A stretch of 64,000 nt of DNA from Lamellibrachia columna (taxonomy: Eukaryota; Annelida; Polychaeta; Sabellida; Siboglinidae), in the NCBI GenBank assembly GCA_963662155.1, contig OY759263.1, positions 37,243,391-37,307,390 on the forward strand, written 5' to 3'. The position numbers and the translations under genes were made by a program. Positions 1 to 14,100 of this stretch are shown one piece after another; position 1 is the stretch's first letter; each line of letters opens with the position of its first letter. The notes below the pieces were generated by a model that made no database searches, was not told the DNA's origin, and saw only the letters and a program-made list of their open reading frames with translations.

Positions 1-224
1 CAAGTTTGTGTGGCTTCACTGCATTCAGAAAGAGAATAGCTCAAACATACACAATGTCATAAAATATTTGACTATCAGGCTATCTGGTGTCAATACAGCT
101 ACACACTGTGCGCACTTTGTGTTTTGTATTAAAAAACATACAAAACTTTGTTGATATCGATGCTTGTAAACAATTATTTGTGTTAAATTCATATAAATCA
201 GCGACTAAAAAAACCGGAAGTAAA

Positions 225-315
225 AAAAATCATAAATCAATGATTTTTTTGGAGCGATTTAAATCATGATTTAAATCAATGATTTAAATCAAATGATTTA
301 AATCAATCAACCCTG
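225..315. mobile_element. Terminus of a hAT-type non-autonomous DNA element
   Basis: A run of imperfect, partly self-complementary gatttaaatca words ends in caaccctg, which read inward on the other strand is cagggttg, the usual form of a hAT terminus. Only this end is seen; the other end would lie to the left, near or beyond the window start. The family assignment rests on the terminal sequence only. Confidence 0.4.
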
Positions 316-2111
316 ATTATGATATGAGGTATATGTTAACTATTTTATTACAAATCGCAGTACCGAACAAAACAATATAATACAATAATGTACTGAAAAA
401 TGTAATATTTATCTTATAGTTCACCTTTGCTGACATGCATGATTCTTATAATATTGAAAACAAGATGAAATTATCTGAAATTCTCAACTGACCTCATTAT
501 TTTCCAATATTAGCTAATACATTGATACAATAGGCTAAATACATTGCTATGTTTTACTGACACGTGACAGAGCCATAAATATATTCAAAATGTTTACCAT
601 AGTTATAGGAGATTGTGATTAAAAAATGTATGTCCTCTCCAGAATATTGGTCTAATGCATGTAAAACCTTGTTATTTCCCAGTTTTTGGTTCAATAAGAC
701 ACATTGTTCATTTGTCTGAAACAAATATGTGAAGGTCGCACAACAGTATTTAATTGTTTTTTTAATAATACAGTTCGAACTAGTTACCCTTTTTTCATTT
801 TCACCTATCAGCCATAGCCTGTGAAATATAATATAATATAATAAATCTTTTCTTCTACATGCTTTTAGATTATACCCGTCTACTTTGACATAGCTAAAGC
901 CTATGCAAGGACATTGAACATAGTTATGTCTACATTATGTATGCTGCTTGATATTGTTCTGGAGAGGACATTCCATTTAACAAATATAAATTCACAGAGC
1001 AGTTAGAACCATGTTTAAACATATAAAATTATAACAAGTACTAACCCATTTGAAAGTCTGTTGACTCTGGTAATGAAATATCATAAATTAATGTGTACTA
1101 ACCACTGGTTTATTACTGTTTGGCATTGGGATGTTGGTGTTCTGGAGAGGACATATTTTTTTATGGAAAATGACATGGACCAATTTATGATGGCTGCATT
1201 GTAAACCTAAATACTTGGCTGTTTGGTCTGGACTTGGGATGTCTAATACATTTTATAACTACATTTTTTATCAGTAGGAATTCATTATTATAAGTTTTAT
1301 TGGGGTGTCTTCTTGTGAGGACATTCCAATTTTGTTAACAGAAAATACACCATTAAATACAAATTGACTTTATGCTTACTACTCCAATTTGCACCAAATT
1401 TGTCACATTTAGTGCATGGATTGATGGACAATTGAGCAAAATTGGTTATTGCTGGATAACTAGCTTCATGTTATTGCAGTGCAGGTTTTAATACTAACAT
1501 AAACTGAAGTGGGACTAAGAAATGTATCAAAAACAGCATAATGTGCAGATTGTCCTTAACAAATATGTTAATGTATCTTCATATAATGTGGCCTGTTGGT
1601 TCCTTACTATAGCCACTGGATGATAATTACACTGAATTAATATTACACAATGAATTGTTTGAATACAATGAGGAAAATGCATTTTAGCAAAAGTGTACTC
1701 TATGTGAAAATGCCCATATAGATAGATATAGATATTGAAATTTTGGAGTTAAATTTGTCTATATGTATATTGATATACATGTTGTCTTGTATATTGATAT
1801 ACATGTTGTCTTGTCTTCTCATCAAACCTCACATTTTAGCTCCTATGCATAGTTGTTTGGTGAACAAAAATGTTGACCAATCTAATGTGAATTATACTAT
1901 TTCCTTAACAATGTTTATGAGTTTTTGTAAGTTTATAAATTCCATTGTGATCATTTGTGTGACTAACTCTTAGTATTGTGTCTTAGCAGTTACCAAGAGC
2001 CACAGTTTTGTTCGGTGCCCTTTACATAAACCTTAATGAAAACCGACATTGAAACAAAGGTTATAATGTAGTCTGAACTTTGCTGTATTTGACAGTTTCT
2101 CTTGGTGCCAG
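316..2111. other. Intron or upstream DNA of ANKMY2, no exon recognised
   Basis: AT-rich DNA with no exon I can support. The word ctggagaggacat occurs at 959-971 and 1142-1154, inverted at 630-642, and in a weaker form near 1314, so this stretch may hold copies of one degraded repeat. The ankyrin exons expected upstream of the first ANKMY2 exon are not visible here. Confidence 0.5.
1765..1812. repeat. Two tandem copies of a 24-bp palindromic unit
   Basis: The unit begins gtatattgatatacatg and contains the inverted pair gtatat/atatac; two identical copies lie head to tail. Confidence 0.85.
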
Positions 2112-2197
2112 GTTTAGAGATGGAACCAAAGTTGCCACCAGAGCTGTTGGGACCGATGTACGGACTTGTCATCCAGAACAACCTCAATCCTGTTGGG
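2112..2197 (+). CDS. ANKMY2: ANKMY2 exon: linker after the ankyrin repeats
   Basis: Acceptor tgccag precedes 2112 and donor ggg|gtgcgt follows 2197. The exon is entered in phase 1 and left in phase 0. It encodes a short segment containing [12 protein letters not shown], close to the EPKLPPKL segment that follows the ankyrin repeats in vertebrate ANKMY2. Another GT ten bases downstream would break the frame into the next exon, which is why 2197 was chosen. Confidence 0.8.
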
Positions 2198-5100
2198 GTG
2201 CGTCATGGTATCAGTGTCGTTGTGTGTGTTCTTATGAAATGTGTTGCAATGGTCTAAGAGAACGTGTGGCCTATAGTCATACTTTGGAAAGGTGATAGAT
2301 TTATATTTTGAAAAAGAAGCATTTTTTATTATTGGTTTTAATGAAATGCACGTTTATTTCACTGACAGCTCAGTCAGGTTTTCGCATAGTAATGAACCGT
2401 CTCAATCTGCATGGGTGTGTGCATTCTAACATATATTTTGTATGACAGTGTAATATCACACGCCAACCATGTGTAATGCACCTGTGAGGCTTCAATGTGT
2501 ACTGATGTGTTGATTGTTGTAGCTGCTGTTCCTTGTGCTTGTAGTGAGGTGTGTTGATTGCTGTAGCTGCTGTTTCCTTGTGCTTGTACTTGTAGCGAAG
2601 TGTGTTGATTGCTATAGCTGCTGTTCCTTCAACTTATAGTGAGGTGTGTTGATTGTTGTAGCTGCTGTTCCTTGTGCTTGTAGTGAGGTGTGTTGATTGT
2701 TGTAGCTGCTGTTCCTTCAACTTGTAGTGAGCTGTGTTGATTGTTGTAGCTGATGTTCCTTGTGCTTGTAGTGAAGTGTGTTGATTGTTGTAGCTGCTGT
2801 TCCATGTGCTTGTAGTGAGGTGTGTTGATTGCTGTAGCTGCTGTTCCTTGTGCTTGTAGTGAGGTGTGTTGATTGTTGTAGCTGCTGTTCCTTGTGCTTG
2901 TAGTGAGGTGTGTTGAGTGATGTAGCTGCTGTTCCTTCAACTTGTAGTGAAGTGTGTTGATTATTGTAGCTGCTGTTCCTTGTGCTTGTAGTGAGGTGTG
3001 TTGATTGCTGTAGCTGCTGTTCCTTCAACTTGTAGTGAGTTGTGTTGATTGTTGTAGCTGTTGTTCCTTGAGTGTATGGTGAGGTGTGTTGAATGTTGTA
3101 GCTCCTGTTACTTCAACATGTAGTGAGGTGTGTTGATTGTTGTAGCTGTTGTTCCTTCTGCTTGTAGTGAGGTGTGTTGATTGTTGCAGCTGCTGTTCCT
3201 AGAGCATATAGTGAAGTGTGTTGATTGTAATAGCTGCTGTCCCTTCTGCTTGTAGCAAGGTGTGTTGGTTGTTGTGGCTGCTGTTCCTTGAGCATGTAGT
3301 AAGGTGTGTTGATTGTTGCAGCTGCTGTTCCTTGAGTGCATAGTGAGGTGTGTTGACTGTTGTAGCTGCTGTTCCTTGAACGTGTAGTGAGGTGTGTTGA
3401 CTGTTGCAGCTGTCCCTGTATGTCCAGTCACACATGGAGCTGCTGGACAATGTTCACAAAGTGGCGAAGGTTCTTGACCTGCTGTGTGAGCGCATGATGA
3501 AGCAGAAGGCCACAAACCAGGTCCTCGCCATCAAGTTCCACTACCTCGCCTCACTTGTGAGACAGTGTCACAAGTCACAGCAGCAGCATCAGGATAATCT
3601 GCACACCTGGCTCAGGAGGTTAGTGGCACATCAGGTGGAATTGTCAACTTTATGTTGGTGATAATCAGGGTAATGATAATACTGATAATGATTAATGTAA
3701 AAGTCATGGTTATGATAACACTCTGCGTTTGCTCTTGGCGGTGACAGATCATGACACTGGTCTGCTAGGTTAGTGACTGTTTGATTTGTTTTGTGATTTC
3801 CTGATTAGTTCAGGGACTGCCTGATTAGTTCAGTGACAATGCAATAATTGACTGAGTGATAAGTTAATTGACTGGGTGATCAATCAATTAAATGACTGAA
3901 TGATCAGTTAATAACTTAATTGACTGAGGGATCAGTTAATTGTCTGAGTGGCAAGTTCTGAATCTGAAACAATATTCTCAATGCTGTTTGACTCTAACTA
4001 CGGAATATTTTTCCACGTTTGTACGCAATACTTTTTTCATAAAAGTACGTGTTTTGATATTCACACACTTAAATGGCTCTAGCTCCCTTAAAATGGTCTT
4101 AGAGATATAAAAGTATATATTTTCTTGTTCCTGAATAATTCCCCTATTCAAATATGCAGTTTGTTTCACTCAAATATGCTTCAGTAAAGTTTTTGACAGA
4201 CCTACATTTTACAGAAGGAGAGATCACACGAAAAATGGAAAACAATCTTCCTTGTCATCATGTTTCTGATGGTGGACAGACTATAACACATGGTGAAATT
4301 ATGCATTATCATGATAACATTAAAACGTACTTGACAACTGGAATCAACTTAAGATTTGAATTACACCTTAGAAAATGAAGAGTGTCCTCCCTTGGGTTTC
4401 AAAATTGGGTTGTCCTTAGTCTCTTTTGTTGAAATTACACTGTTATACAAAATTATACTGTTATACAAAACTACACTGTTATACAAAACTACACTGTTAT
4501 ACAAAATCATATTCAGAATCTTCATGAAATCACTAGAAGAGGTCCACAGTTCAAATTAGTTAGATGTATGGAACTTAAGAAGCAGTCTTTCAGATGAAGA
4601 TGTGGATTGCCAGTGCAGCCAGAAGCAAAGTTTGTCCGTTTACACTTTGCAGGAGTGGTACAGACCACACAGTTTCTGTCATCTTCTACATATGTAACAA
4701 GGTGCTTGTTGCCTTGGAATCTCTCCAAATTATTGGGTAATTTTGGTCGCCCAGGTATAACTACTTTCACAGCCTGCTCCTGGAGTTGAGTGATTAACTT
4801 TTGTTTGAATTTGCGAAGGCTCAACTTTAGGCTGCCTTCTGAATGGGTAAGACAATACAGAATGCATTGATCTGGCAGATTTCTAGAAGCCAAAGGAAGA
4901 TGCGCTTCCACCATTTCCTTGTTTTTCTGCTGGACTGACCATAGTACAACTAACACTGATAAACATGGTCACAGCCATTCATTGAGAAATTGTAATCATG
5001 CACAACTTGTGGCTTGTCAACTTTGTCACCATGCTTCCTGGTTACATATAGTGTCACCATGCTTCCTGGTTACATATAGTGTCACCATGCTTCCTGGGTA

Positions 5101-8100
5101 CAGATAGTGTCACCATGCTTCCTGGGTACAGATAGTGTCACCATGCTTCCTGGGTACAGATAGTGTCACCATGCTTCCTGGGTACAGATAGTGTCACCAT
5201 GCTTCCTGGGTACAGATAGTGTCACCATCAGCACTGTACCACTTGGATTCACGATGCTCGAGTGTCAAAGTTTTCAGCTGATGGGGAAATGTTTCCTGTT
5301 TATGTTCAGGGTGCCAGTGTAGCACATCTTCTTGTCACACAAATACTTTATTAGCTTGTGAGTGGTATAGTATCTGTCTACAAATGCATGATGACCATTA
5401 CAAAGGGGTCATAGCAGATACTCAAAGACCTTTTCTGCTTGGCCACTATCGACATGTAGATCTGGATTGTATGAAGTCTCCGTGCCAAAGTATGTAAGAA
5501 GATTGTAGACAGCCAGATATGTTGTGACATAAGTCAAAGGATTTTATGTGGTACAGCTTGGGCTTTGCTGCATTGTATTACTTGTATTTCCACCGGTCCT
5601 TCCAACCGATCACTATCTCATCGATACACAGATTCGTGCTTGGATAGAATGCAGCCTGGAATTTTTCGATTAGTCTGTTCATGAAAAACTCTATCTTCTC
5701 CTTTGGTACAGAATCAATGTCTGATGCATGTAACCTTGTATGATAAATGGCTTCAAATCTGGCCCTACACCCCCTGACCATACCAGGGGGTGTAGTCTGG
5801 GTCAAGTGTTCACCAGTAATCCTTTATCAAGGGCCCATAGCAATCAAAACAGCCATAAACTTGGAATCGGCTTACAGTTGCCATACACTGACCTGCACCT
5901 TGGTGGATTATTTATACGTGTTTTGTACTCAGCATGTTCATTATACGAACCAAGTCATCTAAAATATCAGGGCCCATATCTGTCTGGCCGTTAAATGTAA
6001 AAAGTTGGTATGCATGTAGCATGGATAGGACTATCCAGAGGGCTTAAACACGGATAAAGTTATGCACTCATGTTTCTCTGTTTAAGTGGCCTAACCGCTG
6101 GATAGGTACAAAAACAAATTGGCAGCACTCGTATTTCTGCAACGCCAGCGGCAGCGACAGAGGCGAGTGATGAGATTAAATAGAATAGTCACAGATTGGA
6201 ACCATCCATTTGATGCTTTCGATGTTCACAACGACATCATAACAATTACAGATGACATCGAGATAGACATCAACATATCAAATAGATTGGGGTCATCGAC
6301 ACCCCTGCTGCAAGTGCTTGTAACACTTCGTTACTATGCCAGCCGCAGTTTCGAAGATGTGTGTGGCGAGCTGATAGGGGTTGACCAGTCAACAGTCAGC
6401 CGAACAGTGACAAGAGTTACAGAAGCATTGCTTCGTCAAGTGCCCAACCATGTTGGATTGCCAAATGAGCATCAAGCGGACAGGACAAGATAACGTTTTA
6501 CCAAGTTAATGGATTCCCCAATTTGGTTGGATGTATTGATGGAACACATATTCGAATCCAAGCTCCATCAGAGAATGAGCACACATTTATTAACAGAATG
6601 AATGTTGAGGTGAGGAGAGTGTTAGCCTGTATGTCACTGTCACTATGTCCTTGTATAATTAGAGCAACTATGAAGTTATTTTGTAACACCAAACCTAGGT
6701 CCTAGTACAAAGATTTTGAAGTTGTTACAATGTTTGTAAAAGCTGCCAGAAGAAAATAACACCAAACCTTAGTATAACGGATTTAAGTCCACTACTTTTG
6801 CTTGATGTTAGTAATAAATTTGTATTAGTAATGTTTGTGTTTTTAGTCGTAGATGTTTCTGGTCATTACTTATAACATCTAGTTATTGCGTTGTGAGCCT
6901 ATGCTTAGCGCTTCTGGGAACAATGAATCTTTTTTTTCAACAACATACCAATCACCCACCATGATTTGAGAATCTAGCAAATTTTGGATTGACTTAGGGG
7001 TACTCAGCTCCATACTGTCCCTTGACAGGATGAGGGCAAGTTACTTTGAAATCAGTTGTTTTTTCATAGGTCATGTGTGATGCATACCTTGTCTTCATTA
7101 ACTGCATTGCCAAATGGCCTGGAAGTATTCATGATTCTCGGATCCTACGGGAGTCATCTCTCTTTGTCAGTTTGAGAACAACCAAATAAAGCCTCTGGAA
7201 GGAATCATCCAGGGAGAGAGTGGATATATGCTGCGTGATTGGCTGTTCACTCCTCTTCCGACTCCCACTACATGTTGAGAGAGGACACAACTTCTGCCAT
7301 TGTTCGGCACGTACAGCAGTTGAAAGGGCCATAAAAGAGAAGATGGCACTGTCTTCGCAGACTCCGTTTGGGACCTGTCAAAGCCTGCAAAGTTATTACA
7401 GTGTGTGTGTAATGCTTCATAACCATGCTAGGCTACTGAAACTGGAGGTTCCATCAGACTCTGAGAGTGACAGCAACGCAGACTCTGACTCCTCTTCGGG
7501 GAGTTCAGAAGATGCTGACTCTGATGTTGAGGAACTTAGTGCTGCCAACAACAATCCAGTGTCAGGATGGGCCCAAGCTGCTGCTGGGAAAGCTGCCAGA
7601 GAGCGAATAATCAACAATTACTGTTAATGACCATTTGTTTGATTTCAGGCATTTTTTTATCACTGTATCACTATTGGTGGCATCAGAAAATGTCTACATT
7701 AAAGATTTTAAAACTGCATAGCTGTAGTAAATTTTATTAACAGTCCAAGCAAGTGGACTAAGACTCTGATTTGCTTTGCATCTTCCACAACAGTTTTTCT
7801 ATTGAGTTAAACACATTCAGTTAAGAAAAACAAATGTTTCTTTCTGTCTTTGAATAACATACAAACACAACATAACATGGTGCGGGAAACAATACCCTCA
7901 AGAACTTGTAAACTAAGGCAATTCACTTATTCTACTTCCCCAAGCAGTTCAATTTCAAGCAAGACCTTTCTGTTTTTGTTATCCATCAAAACTGTCATTG
8001 CCTTGTTTTTTCTGTTTCGCTCTGCAGATAGTCTGCAAAGAGATTGTCTTCCAAGCTTGGTTCCACCATGGTCTTTCCACATGCATTTCACTGAAACTTC

Positions 8101-11100
8101 TTTCTTTTACTTTTTAATTTGGTGGGCACTTTTTTCACACATGATGGTGCTTCATGTGCTGGTGGCTCTTATGGCTGTGCTGGTGGCTCTTGTGGCTGTG
8201 CTGGTGTTGCTCTTGTGGCTGTGCTGGTGTTGCTCTTGTGGCTGTGCCAGTGGCTCTTGTGGCTGTGCTGGTGTTGCTCTTGTGGCTGTGCTGGTGGCTC
8301 TTGTGGCTGTGCTGGTGTTGCTCTTGTGGCTGTGCTGGTGTTGCTCTTGTGGCTGTGCTGGTGGCTCTTGTGGCTGTGCTGGTGTTGCTCTTGTGGCTGT
8401 GCTGGTGTTGCTGTTGTGGCTGTGCTGGTGGCTCTTGTGGCTGTGCTGGTGTTGCTGTTGTGGCTGTGCTGGTGGCTCTTGTGGCTGTGCTGGTGGCTGT
8501 TGTGGCTGTGCTGGTGTTGCTGTTGTGGCTGTGCTGGTGTTGCTGTTGTGGATGTGCTGGTGGCTCTTGTGGCTATGCTGGTGTTGCTGTTGTGGCTGTG
8601 CTGGTGTTGCTGTTGTGGCTGTGCTGGTGTTGCTGTTGTGGCTGTGCTGGTGGCTCTTGTGGCTGTGCTGGAGTTGCTGTTGTGGCTGTGCTGGTGTTGC
8701 TGTTGTGGCTGTGCTGGTGGCTCTTGTGGTTGTGCTGGTGTTGCTGTTGTGGCTGTGCTGGTGGCCCTTGTGGCTGTGCTGGTGTTGCTGTTGTGGCTAT
8801 GCTGGTGTTGCATCTTCTAGGATGGCGAATCTTCATGGTTAACAAATGACAAAAGTGGAAAGTTGATGGGTGAAGGAGCCAGGCAACTGTGGTGGGTGGG
8901 TGTTGAATGTGCAGGGTACTCGCACAGTGTTGAGGACGCAGAAGCTGAAATATATATCACATCAAATTAAAACAGTTTGTGATGCCTCGTTAGCCGTTGA
9001 TCTCGGTCCATGTCAATATCGACCCACCATTCTTTAATTTTATGTCACTAGTGTAACGGGCCGAAACAGGTTCGTGAGGTTAGAAGACATTAACAATCTT
9101 TATGTAGAAACAACAATCTTTATTAAGTGGTCAAGAATCAAGATTTGGATGTCTAAATACAATTAATACCAAACACCAAACACAACTCGACCAAGTCCCT
9201 GGCTCTCTATTGGGCCCGTTGCATCTCCCTAAAAACAGACATCCATTGAGATCCCGCATGGGACATATCACTACTAGGTCCCACAGTAGTCAACATTGAG
9301 ATCCCGCATGGGACATATCACACAGATGCATCGTAGGTCCCACAGTAGTCAACATCGATAGACCGGCTATAACGTATGTTAAGAGACACCAGATGGCACT
9401 ATTGCCATACCTTACAACTATTATTTTGTACACAGTACAGCATCAATTACTCAATGATCCGTCAATAACAATGTCAGTAACACGTTTACATTATACACGG
9501 TCAGTGTTAGAGTATACTTACTAATTGGCATTGACATATAAAACAAACTCAGATAGCTACATTTCTGTCATTACCATATAAGGCATATCTGGCTTACATG
9601 ACACGAGTGATAATAAGGAACACGATGGAATTACTCAAATTAACGAACGTTTAAGTCAAATTATAATATAAATATATGACCAGTACATGCACAACAGAAT
9701 TTGTAACATCGTCGTTTGGTACATACCCGGGATCATCCCCGTGATCTCATAGATTACTTTAGTCAAATACACTTGCCAAGCAGGACTTTGTGGCTAGTAT
9801 TGGTTTGCTCGTGCCCCAAAAGACAACAGTGTCACAGTGAAATTAAGCGCCACGTAAAAGAAAGACGCCCCAGTACATCACAAGACCAGAGTAGGATATA
9901 ACCCTGCTGCAATGAGCAACTGGTTACACTAGAGCCTAGACCTATGGCTAGGCACTACGTTAAATGTTAATATTACTATTGTATATTATCTTGAATCAGA
10001 CAAGAACTTACAAGTATTGCTACTCTTCTTGTTCCACTCTATGATTGGCTGCGAGTCTTTGTGGGCTTCTGTTTCCTGCACTGAAAAAAACGAACGCTAG
10101 TCAATTTCTGATTGTAGGTCATACTGCTCTTAATTATTATTGTTTACGACAGAACAACACAACAACTCATGTAATAAAAGCTTCATATTTATTATTCATC
10201 TTGGCAATAAAATGGGACAGTCCACCCAGATCTTTCTGGGGCCAGCTGTGACACCCTGAGAACTGGATGCTAGACCCTGATATTTCACGTGACCGGACTG
10301 CAGTCCTGGGCCAGCTATTTGATCATGATCATGTGACTGCGGTCACATGACCAGAGAATCCTGGGGTCTGCATCCCTCTGGGTGTCCAGCCAGCCCAAAA
10401 AGAGGTGTTTAGACTGAATGCCCCAAGATATAAGGATGCCAAGAAGAAACAAAGTAAAAAGTAAATTGTTACACTGTAACACAGTGGCAATTTTGCAAGA
10501 GAGAATGAATGCTGTAGGCTTACCGTCAATCCCAGTGTACAGATTGGTATTTTCTCCAGTAATTTTCGTGATGAGCTCCTCATATGGCAAATGTATGTCT
10601 GGGAGTCTACCTCCTGTTTTTCTTTGATTCTTTTGGCGATTTAGCACTTCTCCTTTCAGTGCCTTCCATTCATCTTTCGCCCTTTGTGATGGATGCTGAG
10701 CCATGCCACACACACTTATTTTTGCAGTAATTTTCTCCCAAATTCTAGCTTTTAGCCTATTGGTGACAGCTTGATTGTTGGCCATAAATAGCACATGGTG
10801 TTCCAGGCTGTTCCACCTCTTCTAACAGCACTTTTATTTCATTGTCAGTAAAGTTTGCTTTTCTCACCCTTTTTGGATGTTTTTCCATTTTCGGTTTACG
10901 GAAGTTGATGACTGTTCCACAATCCCATGCGTGACCCTGAATTTCCCAGTATAAAATTTAAACACGTGGATAGCTATTCGTGACCATATTTATGACTTGT
11001 ACATATGAAATGGGGGCCGGAGTTCAACGCGGATAGCATTTAAAAAAGTCGGTACATACATGGACTGACTGCTAGTACCTAAAATCTCATAGCACATAAT

Positions 11101-14100
11101 TTTAGACATCCAACTCACATACCGGATTATAGCAGAATAATGCGTACAAAATGTAGTTCTTCATAAATACCTGAATAATTACATAAAAACGAACTCATGC
11201 TTGCGAGTGTAGGGCTTAGGGTTGCTGCAGTTGCTATTAGCACACGTTACCATATAATGGTGATATGATTGTACTAAGCTGCGTTAATATGTACAACGAA
11301 ACCTGCTTTCCTGGTAGTAATATAAATATGCGTAAGTTTTGCCGTCGCGCCGAAACTAAGTGTCATTAAGCCAATCTGTTTCTGACATTAGATTCAAATT
11401 GTATGCATTCCCGTGTAGCAATAATGTAAAAAAAATTCAAAACATAAAACGGGCATATATATCAGAAGTGTGGCTATGTAAGGGGGCATTTAAATGAGGA
11501 ACGGTGACAACGCATTGCTATCCTAGTGAGTAAGCTAGTTTCTAAAATACTACATGCGCCACCTGGTGACTACATTGCCAGTAGTTGCATGGCGGAAAGA
11601 AAGCAATGATACGTGTGACATTGAAAAAAATTATAGATTCCATTAAACGTTATTTATTTTGGTTGTCAACAAGTCAAAACCTTTCAGTCTTTTTATTAAC
11701 ATGAACAGTATATGATATATATGTTTTATATCATAACGGCATGAACTTGTCCGGCAGGACGAAGTGTCCAGGATTATGTACTTGTCCTACACTGGTAACT
11801 ATTTGTCCCGGACAAGCGCTAATGTTGAGCCCTGCATATGTTTTGGTAATACTTGGTGATGGATAATTTATGCAGACTTTTTAATTTCACAAGAGCTGAC
11901 CGTACATGGGAGAGTCTGTTTTCATCTTTCTGTCTGTCGTATTCTAAGGAATTACCCTACTAACACATAAGCTGTGCCAGGAAGGCGGCTTTAAAAAATT
12001 TAACAGTTACTGTGATGTTCCTTCAACAGCATGCTGAAGGGGAAACCAGAGGATGGATTCCCTGAGAACCAGGAGAAGTTTATTCGCTCCACTCTGAGGG
12101 ACTTTCCCTACTTTGAATGTGAGCTTCTGCAGCAGATGGTCCGCACTCTCTCCAAAGTCAGCATCGTATGTACAGACACCTCACTTCATGCTTTGTCATG
12201 TTTCAATTAAACTTTTATAAAACTGTGTCTAACAATAAGAGAATACATAATCATAAGGTCGTGGCCTGGAAGTGCAGGCAAACTATCAACATATACTGGG
12301 ATATGTCCATTGATATTTATCTATGCAATCCTATTTATGGTATATTTGATGGATATTTGATATATGGCATATATACTATGTTCTGTTTTTTTTGTTCTCT
12401 GTCGCACTCTTGTCTATGATTGTGGCACAGTGGCATTAATCTTACTCACAGCGCTCATGATCCTAAAATTATGGATGGATTAATGTTTTCAGTGATTAAA
12501 TTATGTTATCACATGACCACTGGTGCTTTTATTTTAGGATCATGAACACCATTAAAAATAACAGATTAATGCCATAGTGCCATCGTGGCATTTATCTATT
12601 TTAACATTGTTCCTAAAATTATAGCAGCAGTGGTCATGTGATAACATAATTTAATCATTGAAAACATTAATCCATCCAAACGTGACTGTTGTGTTTGCTC
12701 CTGTTGCAGGGTGATGACCACTTGGCTCCAAGCATGACTGTTGTGTTTGCTCCTGTTGCAGGGTGATGACCCCATGGCTCCAAGCGTGACTTGTGTTTGC
12801 CCCATGTTGCAGGGTGAAGACTCCCTGGCTCCAAGCATGACTGCTGTGTCTGCTCCTGTTGCAGGGTGATGACCCCCTGGCTCCAAGCGTGACTGTTGTG
12901 TTTGCTCCTGTTACAGGGTGTTGACCCCTGGCTCCAAGCGTGACTGTTGTGTTTGTCCCTATTGCAGGGTGATGACCCATGACTCCAAGCGTGACTTGTG
13001 TTTGCCCCATGTTGCAGGGTGAAGACTCCCTGGCTCCAAGCATGACTGTTGTGTTTGCCCCTGTTGCAGGGTGATGACCCTCTGGCCCCAAGCATGATGG
13101 TTGTGTTTGTCCCTGTTGCAGGGTGATGACCCATGGCTCCAAGCGTGACTTGTGTTTGCCCCATGTTGCAGGATGAAGACTCCCTGGCTCCAAGCATTAC
13201 TGCTGTGTTTGCCCCTGTTGCAGGGTGATGACCCTCTGGCCCCAAGCATGACTGTTGTGTTTGTCCCTGTTGCAAGGTGATCACCCCTGGCTCCAAGCAT
13301 GACTGTTGTGTTTGCCCCTGTTGCAGGGTGACGATCCCCCGGCTTTGCACCTCATGTCTAGCACTCTTAATGGCCAGAAGTTTGCCTCAGAGGATCACAT
13401 TGAGTGCAGCACATGTGGCAGAATGAACAAGAACCCAAAGAAATGTGCTTCATGTAAAATGGTATGACACAGGGAAAGTAATTATAATTATAGTGGTAAT
13501 GTTCTTTTGAAGTATACAGAAATAACTGAGGCAACCCATGAAATTGCATCAGGTACCTGTCAGACAAATGTCAACCCACAAAGTTACATGATATACCTGT
13601 TTGATTAATGTCAACCCATGAAGTTACATGGTATACCTGTTTGATTATTGTCAACCTATGAAGTTACATGATATACCTGTTTGATTAATGTCAACCCATG
13701 CCATGAAGTTACATGATATACCTGTTTGATCAATGTCAACCCATGAAGTTACATGATATAACTTTAATTAATGTCAACCCATGCCATGAAATTACATGAT
13801 ATACCTGTTTGATTAATGTCAACCCATGAAGTTACATGATATAACTGTTTGATGCTTTTAACAATGGTACTTGTTGACCAGTGGTTGAGCTACACTTGCT
13901 ACAATCACACTTCCACTGCAGCTCATCTGGAGACATCTGTTGATACAACTGATCGTTTCATGTCAACAAAGAATACAGTGCATCACCAGTAACATGTAAA
14001 GATGACACAGTGATGACATGTAATGATAATAATATATAAAACACTTCAATTGTGCTAAAATCCTCGGGAGACCCAAGCTCGGCAGCGCACCAAAACAAAA

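Noticed and set aside
2629..3515. Minus-strand repetitive ORFs next to ANKMY2
   Set aside because: Products of the 44-bp array; the + strand exon at 3410 has conserved protein.
4607..4789. Short + strand ORF opposite the piggyBac remnant
   Set aside because: Antisense shadow of the conserved Cys-rich piggyBac tail.
8119..8849. ORFs of 214-330 codons on both strands
   Set aside because: All lie within a 21/23-bp minisatellite with no stop in its unit; Cys/Leu/Val-rich or Gln/His-rich peptides are artefacts.
5972..11035. Terminal inverted repeats of the Harbinger element at gggcccatat and tgggggcc
   Set aside because: The similarity is short and the subterminal words run in direct, not inverted, orientation, so I could not support these as its ends.
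12596..13350. Minus-strand ORFs of up to 227 codons
   Set aside because: Shadow of the 52-bp minisatellite next to the ANKMY2 exon; true coding is on the + strand.
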